Below the pieces are notes generated by a model. It was given only the letters and a program-made list of their open reading frames with translations. It was not told where the DNA came from and made no database searches. Shown in pieces: positions 27,240 to 36,133 of a stretch of 64,000 bases of DNA. How positions within the stretch are numbered: the stretch's first letter is position 1; every line of letters begins with the position of its first letter. Source of the stretch: Piscinibacter caeni (lineage in GTDB: Bacteria; Pseudomonadota; Gammaproteobacteria; Burkholderiales; Burkholderiaceae_C); the NCBI GenBank assembly GCA_003265685.1, contig KZ836107.1, forward strand, positions 1-64,000, read 5' to 3'. The position numbers were made by a program, and so were the translations under genes.

Positions 27240-29152
27240 GAGGCACCGTCGACCGGCGGCAGCGCCACGGCGGCCACGCGCAGCTGAGCCGGAGCGGCGG
27301 TCGACGCCATCAGGCCGTCCAGCATCGCCCGGTCCACCACCTCCTTTTCGAGCAGCAACGCGGCCAGCGATTCGAGCGTCGCGCGGTGCGTCCCCAGCGT
27401 TTGCGCCACACGTTCGCGCGCCTCGTCGAGCAGCCGGCGCACCTCGCCGTCGATCGCCTCGGCGGTGCGCTCGCTGAAGGTGCGCGGCTCTGGCAACATC
27501 GGGCCGTTCAGGTACAGCGGCCTGGGCCGCGCGTCATAGGTCGCCAGGCCAAGCGCCTCGCTCATGCCGTAGTGCGTGACCATGTGGCGCGCCAGGTCGG
27601 TGGCGCGCTGCAGGTCGTTCTCCGCGCCGGTCGATACGTCCTCGAACACCAGCTGCTCGGCCACGCGCCCAGCCAGCAGCACGTCGAGCCGATCGAGCAG
27701 CTCGCTGCGACGCATCAGGTAGCGGTCCTCGGTCGGCGACTGCTGGGTGTAGCCCAGCGCCGCGATGCCACGCGGGATGATCGACACCTTGGTCACGCGG
27801 TCGGCGTTCTTGCGCATCTCGGCGACCAGGGCGTGGCCGGCCTCGTGGTAGGCGACGAACCTGCGCTCGGTCGGGTTCATCACCCGGTTCTTCTTCTCGA
27901 GGCCGGCGACGATGCGGTCCAGCGCTTCCTCGAAGTCCTGCATGTCCACCGCGTCCTTGCCGAGCTTGGCGGCCCGCAGCGTCGCCTCGTTGACCAGGTT
28001 GGCCAGGTCGGCACCAGCGAAGCCGGGCGTGCGCGCCGCGAGCACGGCAAGGTCGACAGCCGGCGCCAGCTTGACGTTCTTCACGTGCACTTCCAGGATC
28101 TGCCGCCGTCCGATCAGGTCGGGCCGGTCGATTGCGACGTGCCTGTCGAAGCGCCCTGGCCGCAGCAGCGCAGGATCGAGCACCTCGGGCCGGTTCGTCG
28201 CGGCGAGGATGATCACGCCGCGGTTGGTGTCGAAGCCGTCCATCTCGGCGAGCAGCTGGTTCAGCGTCTGCTCGTGCTCCTCGTGGCCGCCGGACAGGCC
28301 GACGCCGCGCGCCTTGCCGAGCGCGTCGATCTCGTCGATGAAGACGATGCATGGCGCCTTGGCCGCCGCCTGCTCGAACAGGTCGCGCACGCGCGCCGCG
28401 CCGACGCCGACGAACATCTCGACGAACTCCGAGCCGCTGAGCGACAGGAAGGGCACGCCGGCCTCGCCGGCCACCGCCTTGGCCAGCAGCGTCTTGCCGG
28501 TGCCGGGTGCACCGACGATCAGCACGCCCTTGGGGATCTTGCCGCCCAGGCGCTTGTACCGATCCGGGTTCTTGAGGAACTCGACGACCTCCATGAGTTC
28601 CTCGCGCGCCTCGTCGATACCCGCGACGTCCTTGAACGTGACGCCGGTCTCGGTCTGCATGTAGACCTTGGCCTTGCTCTTGCCGATCTCCAGCATGCCG
28701 TGCCCCATGCCGCCGCCGCCCATGCGCTTCATCAAGAACCACCAGATGCCGAAGAACACCAGCGCCGGCGCGACCCACGAGATCAGCGCGCCGAGCCACT
28801 TGCTCTCGCGCACGCTGCCATAGCGCACCTTGGCGGCGTCGAGCTGGGCCACCAGGCCCGGGTCGTTGACCAGTACCGTCGCGAAGCCGTGCTCGCCGCC
28901 GGCGCGCTTGAGCGCCTCGAGCTTCTCCTTCGGCAGGATCTGCTCCAGCCCTTCGGCACGCAGCTTGCCGGTCGCAATGCCGTCAGCGATCACCACGTTG
29001 TCGAGCTTGCCGGCCACGAGCGCCTGCTTGAACTCGCTGTACGTCAGGGTCTGCGTGTGCCGTGGGGTGAAGAACTCCTGCATCAGGATCAGGCCCACCA
29101 GGGCGGCCAGTACGTACCAGAGCGAGAACGTCTGTTTCTTGTCCATGAACAC
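27236..29152 (-). CDS. ftsH: FtsH-type AAA+ zinc metalloprotease
   Basis: 638 aa. Two N-terminal membrane helices (about 10-27 and 120-140) frame a periplasmic domain; Walker A GAPGTGKT (~212), Walker [13 protein letters not shown] region [20 protein letters not shown], and zinc site HEAGH at 436-440. Degrades misfolded or regulatory membrane proteins. The housekeeping ftsH (next to rrmJ) is not here, so this is an accessory paralog, as in other stress islands. Start 29152 (MFMDKK) or 29146; GGAGG-type sequence lies just upstream. Confidence 0.93.
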   Translation of the reverse strand: MFMDKKQTFSLWYVLAALVGLILMQEFFTPRHTQTLTYSEFKQALVAGKLDNVVIADGIATGKLRAEGLEQILPKEKLEALKRAGGEHGFATVLVNDPGLVAQLDAAKVRYGSVRESKWLGALISWVAPALVFFGIWWFLMKRMGGGGMGHGMLEIGKSKAKVYMQTETGVTFKDVAGIDEAREELMEVVEFLKNPDRYKRLGGKIPKGVLIVGAPGTGKTLLAKAVAGEAGVPFLSLSGSEFVEMFVGVGAARVRDLFEQAAAKAPCIVFIDEIDALGKARGVGLSGGHEEHEQTLNQLLAEMDGFDTNRGVIILAATNRPEVLDPALLRPGRFDRHVAIDRPDLIGRRQILEVHVKNVKLAPAVDLAVLAARTPGFAGADLANLVNEATLRAAKLGKDAVDMQDFEEALDRIVAGLEKKNRVMNPTERRFVAYHEAGHALVAEMRKNADRVTKVSIIPRGIAALGYTQQSPTEDRYLMRRSELLDRLDVLLAGRVAEQLVFEDVSTGAENDLQRATDLARHMVTHYGMSEALGLATYDARPRPLYLNGPMLPEPRTFSERTAEAIDGEVRRLLDEARERVAQTLGTHRATLESLAALLLEKEVVDRAMLDGLMASTAAPAQLRVAAVALPPVDGAS

Positions 29153-29171
29153 TCCTCCAGGGAATCGGGAC

Positions 29172-29390
29172 TCAGGCGCCAGGACGCCGGCGTGATCGTC
29201 GTTCGTCGAGGGCGACCTGGATGGCCCCCCACAGGATCAGCACCGGACAGACCAGCATGACGGCGGCCAGCAGCGCGCTCCACCAGGCGAAGCCGAAGGA
29301 CCACAGCACCGCCGCAGCGATCACCACGGCGAGGATCGGACACAGCCACATCCAGCGATTGGCGAACTCGGGCCACTTGACGAGTCTCAT
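29172..29390 (-). CDS. Small two-helix membrane protein
   Basis: 72 aa: RLVKWPEFANRWMWLCPI then two hydrophobic segments and a basic tail (DERRSRRRPGA). GGAGG five nt before ATG 29390 decides this start; an ATG at 29408 overlapping the copA stop is possible (78 aa). No family recognised. Lies between copA and ftsH, spacing 14 and 19 nt. Confidence 0.6.
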   Translation of the reverse strand: MRLVKWPEFANRWMWLCPILAVVIAAAVLWSFGFAWWSALLAAVMLVCPVLILWGAIQVALDERRSRRRPGA

Positions 29391-29404
29391 GGCAACCTCC
29401 GTCG

Positions 29405-31810
29405 TCATTGCAGGCGTGCCCGCTTGAGCAGCGCCGAGTTGACGATCACCGACAGCGAGGACAACGCCATCGCCGCGGCAGCGATGATCGGGTTGAGCAG
29501 CCCGAAGGCGGCGATCGGCACGCCGACCGCGTTGTAGATGAAGGCCCAGAAAAGGTTGCGCTTGATCGTGCGCATGGTCGCCCGCGAGAGCCGGATGCCG
29601 GTCACCACGTCGCGCACGTCGCTGCGCACGAGAATGATGCCGCCGGTCTCCTTGGCCACATCCGAGCCCGACCCGATCGCGATGCCGATGTCCGCGGTCG
29701 CCAGCGCCGGGGCGTCGTTGACGCCGTCGCCGACCATCGCGACCACCTTGCCGGCCTGCTGCAGTTCCTTGATCACGCGCGCCTTGTCGGAGGGCAGCAC
29801 GTCGGCGATCACCCGGTCGATCTCCAGCGCGCGGCCGATCGCCGCCGCGGTGCGGGCGTTGTCCCCGGTCAGCATCACGACCTCGACGCCTTCGGCGCGC
29901 AGCGACCGCACCGCCTCGCGCGCCTCCGGCTTGATCGTGTCGGCGACCGCGATGACTGCGGCGAGTTCTCGGTCGCAGGCGAGCAGCATCGCCGTCTTGC
30001 CGTCCGCCTGGAAGCGCTCCATGTCCGCACCGACCTGGGTCACGTCGACGCCCTCGCGTTCCATCAGCCGGCGGTTGCCGAACAGCACGGCGCGCCCCTC
30101 GACCTGGCCGCGCACACCGTGGCCCGGCACGGCCTCGAAGCCCTGCACCGAACAAGGCGCGATGCCGGTCTCCCTGGCGCTGCGGAGGATGGCCTCGGCC
30201 AGCGGATGCTCGGAGCCGGCCTCCAGGCTGGCTGCGAGGCGCAGCGCCTGGTCGTGGTCGCAGTGCCCGCAGGGCTGCAGATCGGTCAGCGCCGGCTCGC
30301 CGCGGGTCAGCGTCCCGGTCTTGTCGAACACGACGGTGGTGAGCCGCTCGGCCTTCTCGAGGATCTCGCCACCGCGAATCAGGATGCCGGCCTGCGCGCC
30401 GCGGCCCACGCCCACCATCAGCGCCGCCGGGGTGGCAATGCCGAGCGCGCAGGGACAAGCGATGATGAGGACCGCGATGAACGCGAGCAGGCCCTGCGGG
30501 AAGTTGCCGGCCAGCCACCAGAGCGCGAACGCGAGGATCGCCGTGCCCACCACCGCCGGCACGAAGTAGCGCGTCACCTGGTCGGCGATGCGCTGGATCG
30601 GCGCACTGCTGGTCTGGGCGTCCTCGACCATCTTGACGATCTGTGCGAGTGCCGTCTCGGCGCCGATGCGCGTGGCCTGGAAGCGGAAGCTGCCGGTGCG
30701 GTTCAGCGTGCCGCCGATCACCGCCGCACCGGCCTGCTTGTCGACCGGCATCGACTCGCCGGTGAGCATCGACTCGTCCACCGACGAGGCGCCCTCGAGC
30801 ACCACGCCGTCGGTCGCGATGCGTTGGCCCGGCCGCACGACGATCGTCTCGCCCACCATCACCTGCTCGGCCGGGATCTCGATCTCCTCACCGCCGCGCA
30901 GCACGTGGGCGGTCGCGGGCTTGAGGTCGAGGAGCTTGCGCACCGCCGCCGAGGAGTGCTTCTTGATGATCTCCTCCATGTACTTGCCCAGCAGCACGAA
31001 GGCGATGATCACCGCCGAGACCTCGAAGTAGACGTCGCGCTCCTCGACCTTCACCGGCAGCACCGACGGGAAGAACAGCACCGCGACGCTGTAGAAGTAG
31101 GCCACCGAGGTGCCGAGCGCGATCAGCAGGTCCATGTTGATGGACCGGTTGCGCAGCGCATTGAAGGCGCCGACATAGAAGCCCCAGCCGCCGACGAACT
31201 GCACCGGCGTCACCAGCAGGAACAGCCACACGCCCCAGGTGAACCAGGGCAGCGCCGGGATCGGCACCCAGGTCAGCAGCGTCGCGCCGGTGGCCAGCGC
31301 GATGAAGGCGCCGGCGCGCATGATCGCCAGCGCCAGCACGCCGGTCAGCGCGATGGTGACCCGCGTGCGCATCGACTTGAGCTCGGCCTCGGGCGACTCG
31401 AAGATGCGCTGGCAGCCGGCGCTGCAGAAGTAGTAGCTGCGCCCGCCACGGTCGGTGCGCAGCGCGGTCGCCTTGTCGACCACCATGCCGCACACCGGGT
31501 CCTTCGCCTGGCCGGACTCGTCGCGTCGCAGCACGGTCTGCAGAGGGCGGCCTGCTGCATGCATGTCCTCGGCGACGGCGGTCGGATTAGCCGCAGGCGC
31601 GGCTTCGGATGCCCGCGCGGGAGTGCCGACGTAGCGCGGCGGATCGCGCTGGAACTCACCCAGACAGTGCCCAGAGCAGAACAGGTAGGTGCGCCCGCCG
31701 TGTTCGGCGCGCCCCGCCGCCTTGGCCGGATCCACGGTCATTCCGCACACTGGGTCGACCGAAGCGGTGGCCGACGCCGCGCGTCCGTCGTGAAGCACTG
31801 CCTGAGTCAT
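29405..31810 (-). CDS. copA: Cu(I)-type P1B ATPase with two N-terminal YHS domains
   Basis: 801 aa heavy-metal pump. Instead of HMA domains the N-terminus carries two YHS/TRASH-type units (DPVCGMTVDP ~19-28 with FCSGHC; DPVCGMVVDK ~102-111 with YYFCSAGC). CPC at 452-454, phosphorylation site DKTGT near 495, HP motif SEHPLAEA, GDGVNDAPAL, and TM7/TM8 YN plus MALSS, the Cu(I) signature. Predicted to expel Cu(I) (or Ag) from the cytoplasm. Gap of 43 nt to the upstream MFS gene. Confidence 0.92.
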   Translation of the reverse strand: MTQAVLHDGRAASATASVDPVCGMTVDPAKAAGRAEHGGRTYLFCSGHCLGEFQRDPPRYVGTPARASEAAPAANPTAVAEDMHAAGRPLQTVLRRDESGQAKDPVCGMVVDKATALRTDRGGRSYYFCSAGCQRIFESPEAELKSMRTRVTIALTGVLALAIMRAGAFIALATGATLLTWVPIPALPWFTWGVWLFLLVTPVQFVGGWGFYVGAFNALRNRSINMDLLIALGTSVAYFYSVAVLFFPSVLPVKVEERDVYFEVSAVIIAFVLLGKYMEEIIKKHSSAAVRKLLDLKPATAHVLRGGEEIEIPAEQVMVGETIVVRPGQRIATDGVVLEGASSVDESMLTGESMPVDKQAGAAVIGGTLNRTGSFRFQATRIGAETALAQIVKMVEDAQTSSAPIQRIADQVTRYFVPAVVGTAILAFALWWLAGNFPQGLLAFIAVLIIACPCALGIATPAALMVGVGRGAQAGILIRGGEILEKAERLTTVVFDKTGTLTRGEPALTDLQPCGHCDHDQALRLAASLEAGSEHPLAEAILRSARETGIAPCSVQGFEAVPGHGVRGQVEGRAVLFGNRRLMEREGVDVTQVGADMERFQADGKTAMLLACDRELAAVIAVADTIKPEAREAVRSLRAEGVEVVMLTGDNARTAAAIGRALEIDRVIADVLPSDKARVIKELQQAGKVVAMVGDGVNDAPALATADIGIAIGSGSDVAKETGGIILVRSDVRDVVTGIRLSRATMRTIKRNLFWAFIYNAVGVPIAAFGLLNPIIAAAAMALSSLSVIVNSALLKRARLQ

Positions 31811-31853
31811 GTCCTTCTCCTGATCGATGCGTGGAGGGGGTATGCGGTGGGCG

Positions 31854-33098
31854 TCATGGGGTGCGGCGCGCGGCGCCCTTCCATGCCGCCGCGCCGGCCG
31901 CGAGAGCGGTCAGCCCGCCTGCGATGAGGAACGGCAGCGGCGGTGCCAGCGCGAACAGGCTTCCCGTGGCTGCGGCACCGACCGCCTGCCCGAGGTTGGC
32001 CGCCGCGGCCTGCCGGCCCATCGCCCAGCCCTGGCGCGCGCCGGCCGCACTCGAGATGCGCACGGCCAGCGAGGGGATGAGCACGCCGATGCCTGCCGCC
32101 GCCAGCACAAACGCCACGGCGGTCACGAAGCCCCCGTTCGGGACGGCCAGCAGACCGAGACCGGTCGACAGCACCAGGAGCGCGGCGACGACGAGCCGCG
32201 GTTCGCCCAGCCTGCGTTCCAGGCGCGGCAGGGCCCAGAACTGCACGGCGATCATCACGCCGCTGCACAGCGCGAAGTACGCCGACACCGGCAACGTGCC
32301 TGCCGCAGGCGCGCGGCGCGCCGCCAAGGTCACGCCGACCTCGGCGACCGTGATCGCCAGCACGACGACGGCCGTCAACAGCAGCGAGCGGGCGATGCGC
32401 CGCTCGTCGCCGGACACCGCACCGCCCGGCGCAGGCAGCATGGCCTGGTTGGGTGGCAGCTTGAGCACGCCTGCGGCCGCCAGCACCCCAACGACAGCGA
32501 CCACGTCCAGCGGCAGCGTGGCGAACGCGCCATTGCCACCGACTGCGCGTATCGGAGCAGCCAGCCCGTCGCCGAGTGCCGGCCCGAGCAAGAAGCCCAG
32601 CGCGGTGGCCGAGGCGATCCAGGCGAAGCGGCGCTGCAAGCGGGGCGGCGCGGACGCGGTGACGATGTAGGCGAACACCGCGGGAAGCACCGCCGCCGAC
32701 GTCAGGCCGGCGATCGCACGCGCCGCATAGAGCCCGCGCATCGAGAGGGGCAAGGTCAAGGCCCACAGTGCCGTGCTCGACCCGGCCAGCCCGGCAGCGA
32801 GCACCCAGCGGCGGTCGATCCGATCCGCGAGCGCTCCCCAGGCGGGCGCGAACAGGAACAGCGCGAGCGTGTACACGCCGGTGATCCAGCCCGTGTGGCT
32901 GTCCACGTCGGCCGCCGAGCCGACCCCTGCGCGCTCCACCAGCCCGGGCAGCAGCGGCAGTGTCACGCCGTAGGCCATCGACACCGCCATCCCGGCTGCG
33001 AGCAGCGCCGCGAAGGCGCCGGCTGCCAGTTCCCCTCGCGGGCCAGCCGCCAACGACAGGGAAGGCGACGACCATGACCGCTCACCCACGGTAGACAT
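31854..33098 (-). CDS. MFS transporter
   Basis: 414 aa, 12 hydrophobic segments, DHA1-like. The loop 2-3 motif appears as GALADRIDRRWVLAAG and motif C as GFLLGPALGD. Probable drug or metabolite efflux pump; substrate unknown. The start lies 17 nt inside the cfa gene, so the two are translationally linked. Confidence 0.82.
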   Translation of the reverse strand: MSTVGERSWSSPSLSLAAGPRGELAAGAFAALLAAGMAVSMAYGVTLPLLPGLVERAGVGSAADVDSHTGWITGVYTLALFLFAPAWGALADRIDRRWVLAAGLAGSSTALWALTLPLSMRGLYAARAIAGLTSAAVLPAVFAYIVTASAPPRLQRRFAWIASATALGFLLGPALGDGLAAPIRAVGGNGAFATLPLDVVAVVGVLAAAGVLKLPPNQAMLPAPGGAVSGDERRIARSLLLTAVVVLAITVAEVGVTLAARRAPAAGTLPVSAYFALCSGVMIAVQFWALPRLERRLGEPRLVVAALLVLSTGLGLLAVPNGGFVTAVAFVLAAAGIGVLIPSLAVRISSAAGARQGWAMGRQAAAANLGQAVGAAATGSLFALAPPLPFLIAGGLTALAAGAAAWKGAARRTP

Positions 33099-34401
33099 CG
33101 CGGCGGGTCAGCGGGACCGGCCACGCTCCGCCATCGCGCTTCGAGGCGACGATCTGGTAGATGCCCGTGCCTCCTGACTCGAACTCGAGCGCACAAGCCG
33201 CCATGTAGAGCCGCCAGACGCGGTAGGTCGGCTCGTCGACTTCCCGCAGCGCCTCGTCGCGGCGTGCCTCCAGCCGCTGCACCCAGTGCCGCAGCGTCAG
33301 CGCGTAGTGCGGCCGCAGACCTTCGACATCGTGGATCTCGAAGCCGGCCCGCTCCATCCCGAGCTGGATGTTGCTGACGCAGTCGAGCTCGCCGTCCGGA
33401 AACACGTAGCGATTGATGAACTCGGTCGCGACGGTCCGGTTCCAGCCCTCCTCGTCATGGGTGATCCCATGGTTGAGGAACAGCCCGCCCGGCCGCAGCA
33501 CGTGCTGGACCGCGGCGTAGTAGGCCGGCAGGTTCGCCAGGCCGACATGCTCGAACATGCCGACGCTGGACACCTTGTCGTAGACCGCAACGCCGTCGAG
33601 GTCGCGGTAGTCGCGGAGCTCGACCGTGACGAGATCCTGCAGCCCTTCGGCCCGGATGCGCTCGCGTGCGTATTCGAGCTGCCGCTGGCTGAGCGTGATG
33701 CCGTGCGCGCGCACGCCGTGGTGGCGCGCCGCCCAGCACACGAGCGCGCCCCAGCCGCAGCCGATGTCGAGCAGGCGCTCGCCGGGCTGCAGGCGCAGCT
33801 TGCGGCAGATGTGCTCCAGCTTGTTGCGCTGGGCCTGCTCGAGCGAGTCGTCGGCGGCCTCGAAGTAGGCACAGGAATAGACCCGCTCGGCATCCAGCCA
33901 CAAGCCGTAGAACGCGTTGGACACGTCGTAGTGGAAGGAGATCGCCGCCCGGTCGGTCTGGCGTGAATGGCGATGCGCGAACCGCCGGGCCATGCGCGAG
34001 GCCAGTCCCCCGACCGGCTTCAGGGCGTCCTGCTCGGACACCCGCAGCATCAACGCGTCACGCCACAGCGCCAGCTTGTCGCGCCAGGTCAGCGAGACCG
34101 CCCCGAAGTGGTCCTTCAATGCCAGTGCGCTGTACAGATCGCCTTCGACATCGATCACACCGCGGAAGTAGGCGTCGGCCAGCAACAGCGGATCGGGCCG
34201 CAGCACGAGGCGACGCAGCAGCCCGGGGTCGCGGATCACGAGCGTGTACTCGGGGTGGGTCTCGAGCTCGTGCAGGATCGCATCGCCCAGCCTCAGCGCC
34301 GGTGGCCGTTCGATGCCCGCCAGCAAGCGGCGCAGGATGCGCAGCGCCGGAGCGTGCAGGTCCGGCGGCAGGGGCCGAGCGAGCGTGGTCGAGTGGTCCA
34401 T
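33082..34401 (-). CDS. cfa: Cyclopropane-fatty-acyl-phospholipid synthase family protein
   Basis: 439 aa. The N-terminal ~130 aa are Cfa-specific, followed by ISFHYDVSNAFYGLWLD, YSCAYFE and the SAM motif LDIGCGWGALV (~214-224), then GITLSQRQ and VEVFEHVG-type SVGMFEHVG. Methylates double bonds of membrane phospholipids using SAM, a classic stationary-phase and stress modification. 12 nt from the phosphorylase paralog upstream. Confidence 0.93.
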   Translation of the reverse strand: MDHSTTLARPLPPDLHAPALRILRRLLAGIERPPALRLGDAILHELETHPEYTLVIRDPGLLRRLVLRPDPLLLADAYFRGVIDVEGDLYSALALKDHFGAVSLTWRDKLALWRDALMLRVSEQDALKPVGGLASRMARRFAHRHSRQTDRAAISFHYDVSNAFYGLWLDAERVYSCAYFEAADDSLEQAQRNKLEHICRKLRLQPGERLLDIGCGWGALVCWAARHHGVRAHGITLSQRQLEYARERIRAEGLQDLVTVELRDYRDLDGVAVYDKVSSVGMFEHVGLANLPAYYAAVQHVLRPGGLFLNHGITHDEEGWNRTVATEFINRYVFPDGELDCVSNIQLGMERAGFEIHDVEGLRPHYALTLRHWVQRLEARRDEALREVDEPTYRVWRLYMAACALEFESGGTGIYQIVASKRDGGAWPVPLTRRDVYRG

Positions 34402-34413
34402 CGGCAGGTCCCT

Positions 34414-35565
34414 TCAGTGCATGTCTTGTGGTTCGGCCAGGGTCGCGGTAGAAAGGTCGTCAACGGAAATCAGCGGTGCGCGCCGCAGTTCGTCCGTCAC
34501 GGCCGTGAGGCACTGCCGGCTCGCTGCGTGGACGGTGAACAGCGGTTGGCCCCGGTGCATCCGCTCGCCGATCCGGGCTTGCAGCACGACGCCGGCGCCG
34601 GCTCCTTGCGGTGCGCCAGCCAGCAGCGCGACGCGCCGCACATGCGCGCCGTCCAGCGACCTCACGTGGCCAGCGTGTTCGGCCGTGATGGTTTCGGCGA
34701 TCGGCGCCAGCGTCGGCTCATGCATTCCACCCTGGGCCTCGCACAGGGCCTGGAAGCGCGCCCATGCAGCGCCGCTGTCGAGCAGTCGCCAGGCGTCGAG
34801 CTCGCCATGTCCGGGTCGGCTCGCGCCGCACATCTCGAGCAACTGGCCGGCTTCGGCCAGCGCGTGCATGCGCAGGTCGACCGGCGCCGCCGCGGCGCCG
34901 CGCAGCACGGCCAACACGTCCAGCGCCTCGGGTGCCGGACCGATGCCCAGACCCACCGGCTGCGTGCCGGCCAAACGGGCGACGCGAACCTGCACGCCGA
35001 CCGTTGCGCCCACGGCCCTGAACAGTGCTTGCAGGCGATGGAAGCGATCGTCGTCGGGCACGCCGGTACCTCGTCCGACCGCCACGTTGACGAGCAGGCT
35101 CCCCACGCCGGCAGCCACCCGGCGCGACAGTGCCGACGCCACGAGGCGGGCGTCATCCGCCGTGGAACTCCAAGGCACGTTCGTTGCCACACCCGCGGCG
35201 TCCGCGCGGGCGACGCACACGCCCACGCGCGAGGTGATGCTGGCTGCAGTCGCACGATCGAGTTCCACCCCGGTCAGCGTCGCCATCGCGTCGGCGCTGC
35301 TCCAAGCCCCCGTACTGGACCGCAGCGAGAAGTGCGGCATCGTCGCGCCCGCTGCAGCCACGATCGCTGCAACGATCGGCGTCGTCCGGTGTCCGGGGAT
35401 CCGGTCCAGCCCGTGCCGATCGACGACGCGGGTCGACTCCCAGACAAGTGCCCGACTCGCTTCGGCCGTCCAGGCGCGCGCGAGGGCGATGGCCTGCCGG
35501 ACCGCCGGGTCGCTGTACGGCTCCGAAGTCCAGAGCTCGTGGGTCGGGCCGGCGGCTTGGTTCAT
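34414..35565 (-). CDS. Degenerate phosphorylase paralog (thymidine/AMP phosphorylase family)
   Basis: 383 aa. Aligns along its length with residues ~150-520 of the enzyme at 24-1586 (HRTTPIVAAIVAAAGATMP; TQPVGLGIGPAPEALDVLAVLRG; ARFQALCEAQGGMHEP) but lacks the N-terminal domain and the active-site blocks: DKHCVGGLPGN is DRHGLDRIPGH, SSRAITSPAGTAD is SLRSSTGAWSSAD. The phosphate- and base-binding residues are thus lost, so it is probably non-catalytic or has a new role. AAGGAG precedes ATG 35565, and the start overlaps the MerR stop, so it is expressed and not obviously a pseudogene. Confidence 0.75.
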   Translation of the reverse strand: MNQAAGPTHELWTSEPYSDPAVRQAIALARAWTAEASRALVWESTRVVDRHGLDRIPGHRTTPIVAAIVAAAGATMPHFSLRSSTGAWSSADAMATLTGVELDRATAASITSRVGVCVARADAAGVATNVPWSSTADDARLVASALSRRVAAGVGSLLVNVAVGRGTGVPDDDRFHRLQALFRAVGATVGVQVRVARLAGTQPVGLGIGPAPEALDVLAVLRGAAAAPVDLRMHALAEAGQLLEMCGASRPGHGELDAWRLLDSGAAWARFQALCEAQGGMHEPTLAPIAETITAEHAGHVRSLDGAHVRRVALLAGAPQGAGAGVVLQARIGERMHRGQPLFTVHAASRQCLTAVTDELRRAPLISVDDLSTATLAEPQDMH

Positions 35566-36026
35566 CCCTCGCTCCTTCGCCGCGCGGAGGCTCCGCGGTC
35601 GCGTCGCGCGGCCGAAGCCGGGTCCTGCGCGAACCCCTCGATGAGGCCACACACCGAGTGGCCGTCGGGCACGCCATCGGGACGCCGCTTCCAGTCGGCC
35701 ACCGCCCGCTGCATGCGCCGATGCAGGCGCAGGGCGGCGTCCAGCTGACGACCCTGCTCCGCGAGGCGCTGGTCGAGCAAGGTGCGCGCACGCGGACACG
35801 GCAGTTCGCCGCGTTGCCCCATCTCGACGAGTTCGCCAGCGTCCCTGAGCGTGAAACCCAGCGCCAGCGCGCCGCGGATGAAGCGCACGCGCGCGACACT
35901 GCGCTCCGAGAATGTGCGGTAGCCGTTCTCGGTCCGGCCGTCCGCTTCTACCAGGCCGACCCGCAGATAGTGGCGCAGCGTGTCGGTGGTCACGCCGGCC
36001 TGCCGCGCGCACTCGATCAATCGCAT
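35562..36026 (-). CDS. MerR-family regulator, metal-type
   Basis: 154 aa from ATG 36026 (GGAG seven nt upstream); a longer 177-aa reading begins at 36095 but the extra residues are not MerR-like. Winged-helix N-terminus with DTLRHYLRVGLV and NGYRTFSERSVARVRFI, dimer helix, and Cys77 in LPCPRAR plus His123/Cys126 in HSVCGLI. These positions resemble the metal ligands of ZntR/CueR/PbrR relatives, so a thiophilic metal inducer is likely. Overlaps the phosphorylase paralog and is 106 nt from the thiolase. Confidence 0.82.
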   Translation of the reverse strand: MRLIECARQAGVTTDTLRHYLRVGLVEADGRTENGYRTFSERSVARVRFIRGALALGFTLRDAGELVEMGQRGELPCPRARTLLDQRLAEQGRQLDAALRLHRRMQRAVADWKRRPDGVPDGHSVCGLIEGFAQDPASAARRDRGASARRRSEG

Positions 36027-36060
36027 CGCATTTCTCCGTCGCCGCAGGGCCGCGTCAACT

Positions 36061-36085
36061 CCCGGGCAGCGAGTCTCGACCCGGG
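36061..36085. repeat. GC-rich inverted repeat between thiolase and merR
   Basis: CCCGGG at 36061-36066 and 36080-36085 flank CGAG-T-CTCG at 36070-36078, giving an imperfect dyad. It could be an RNA hairpin ending or attenuating the thiolase transcript or an operator before merR. No U-rich tail follows on the minus strand, so a classic terminator is doubtful. Confidence 0.35.
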
Positions 36086-36133
36086 TGCTGCACATGGGTC
36101 AAGTCCCTGCGTGACCGGGCCGGCTTGCATTGC

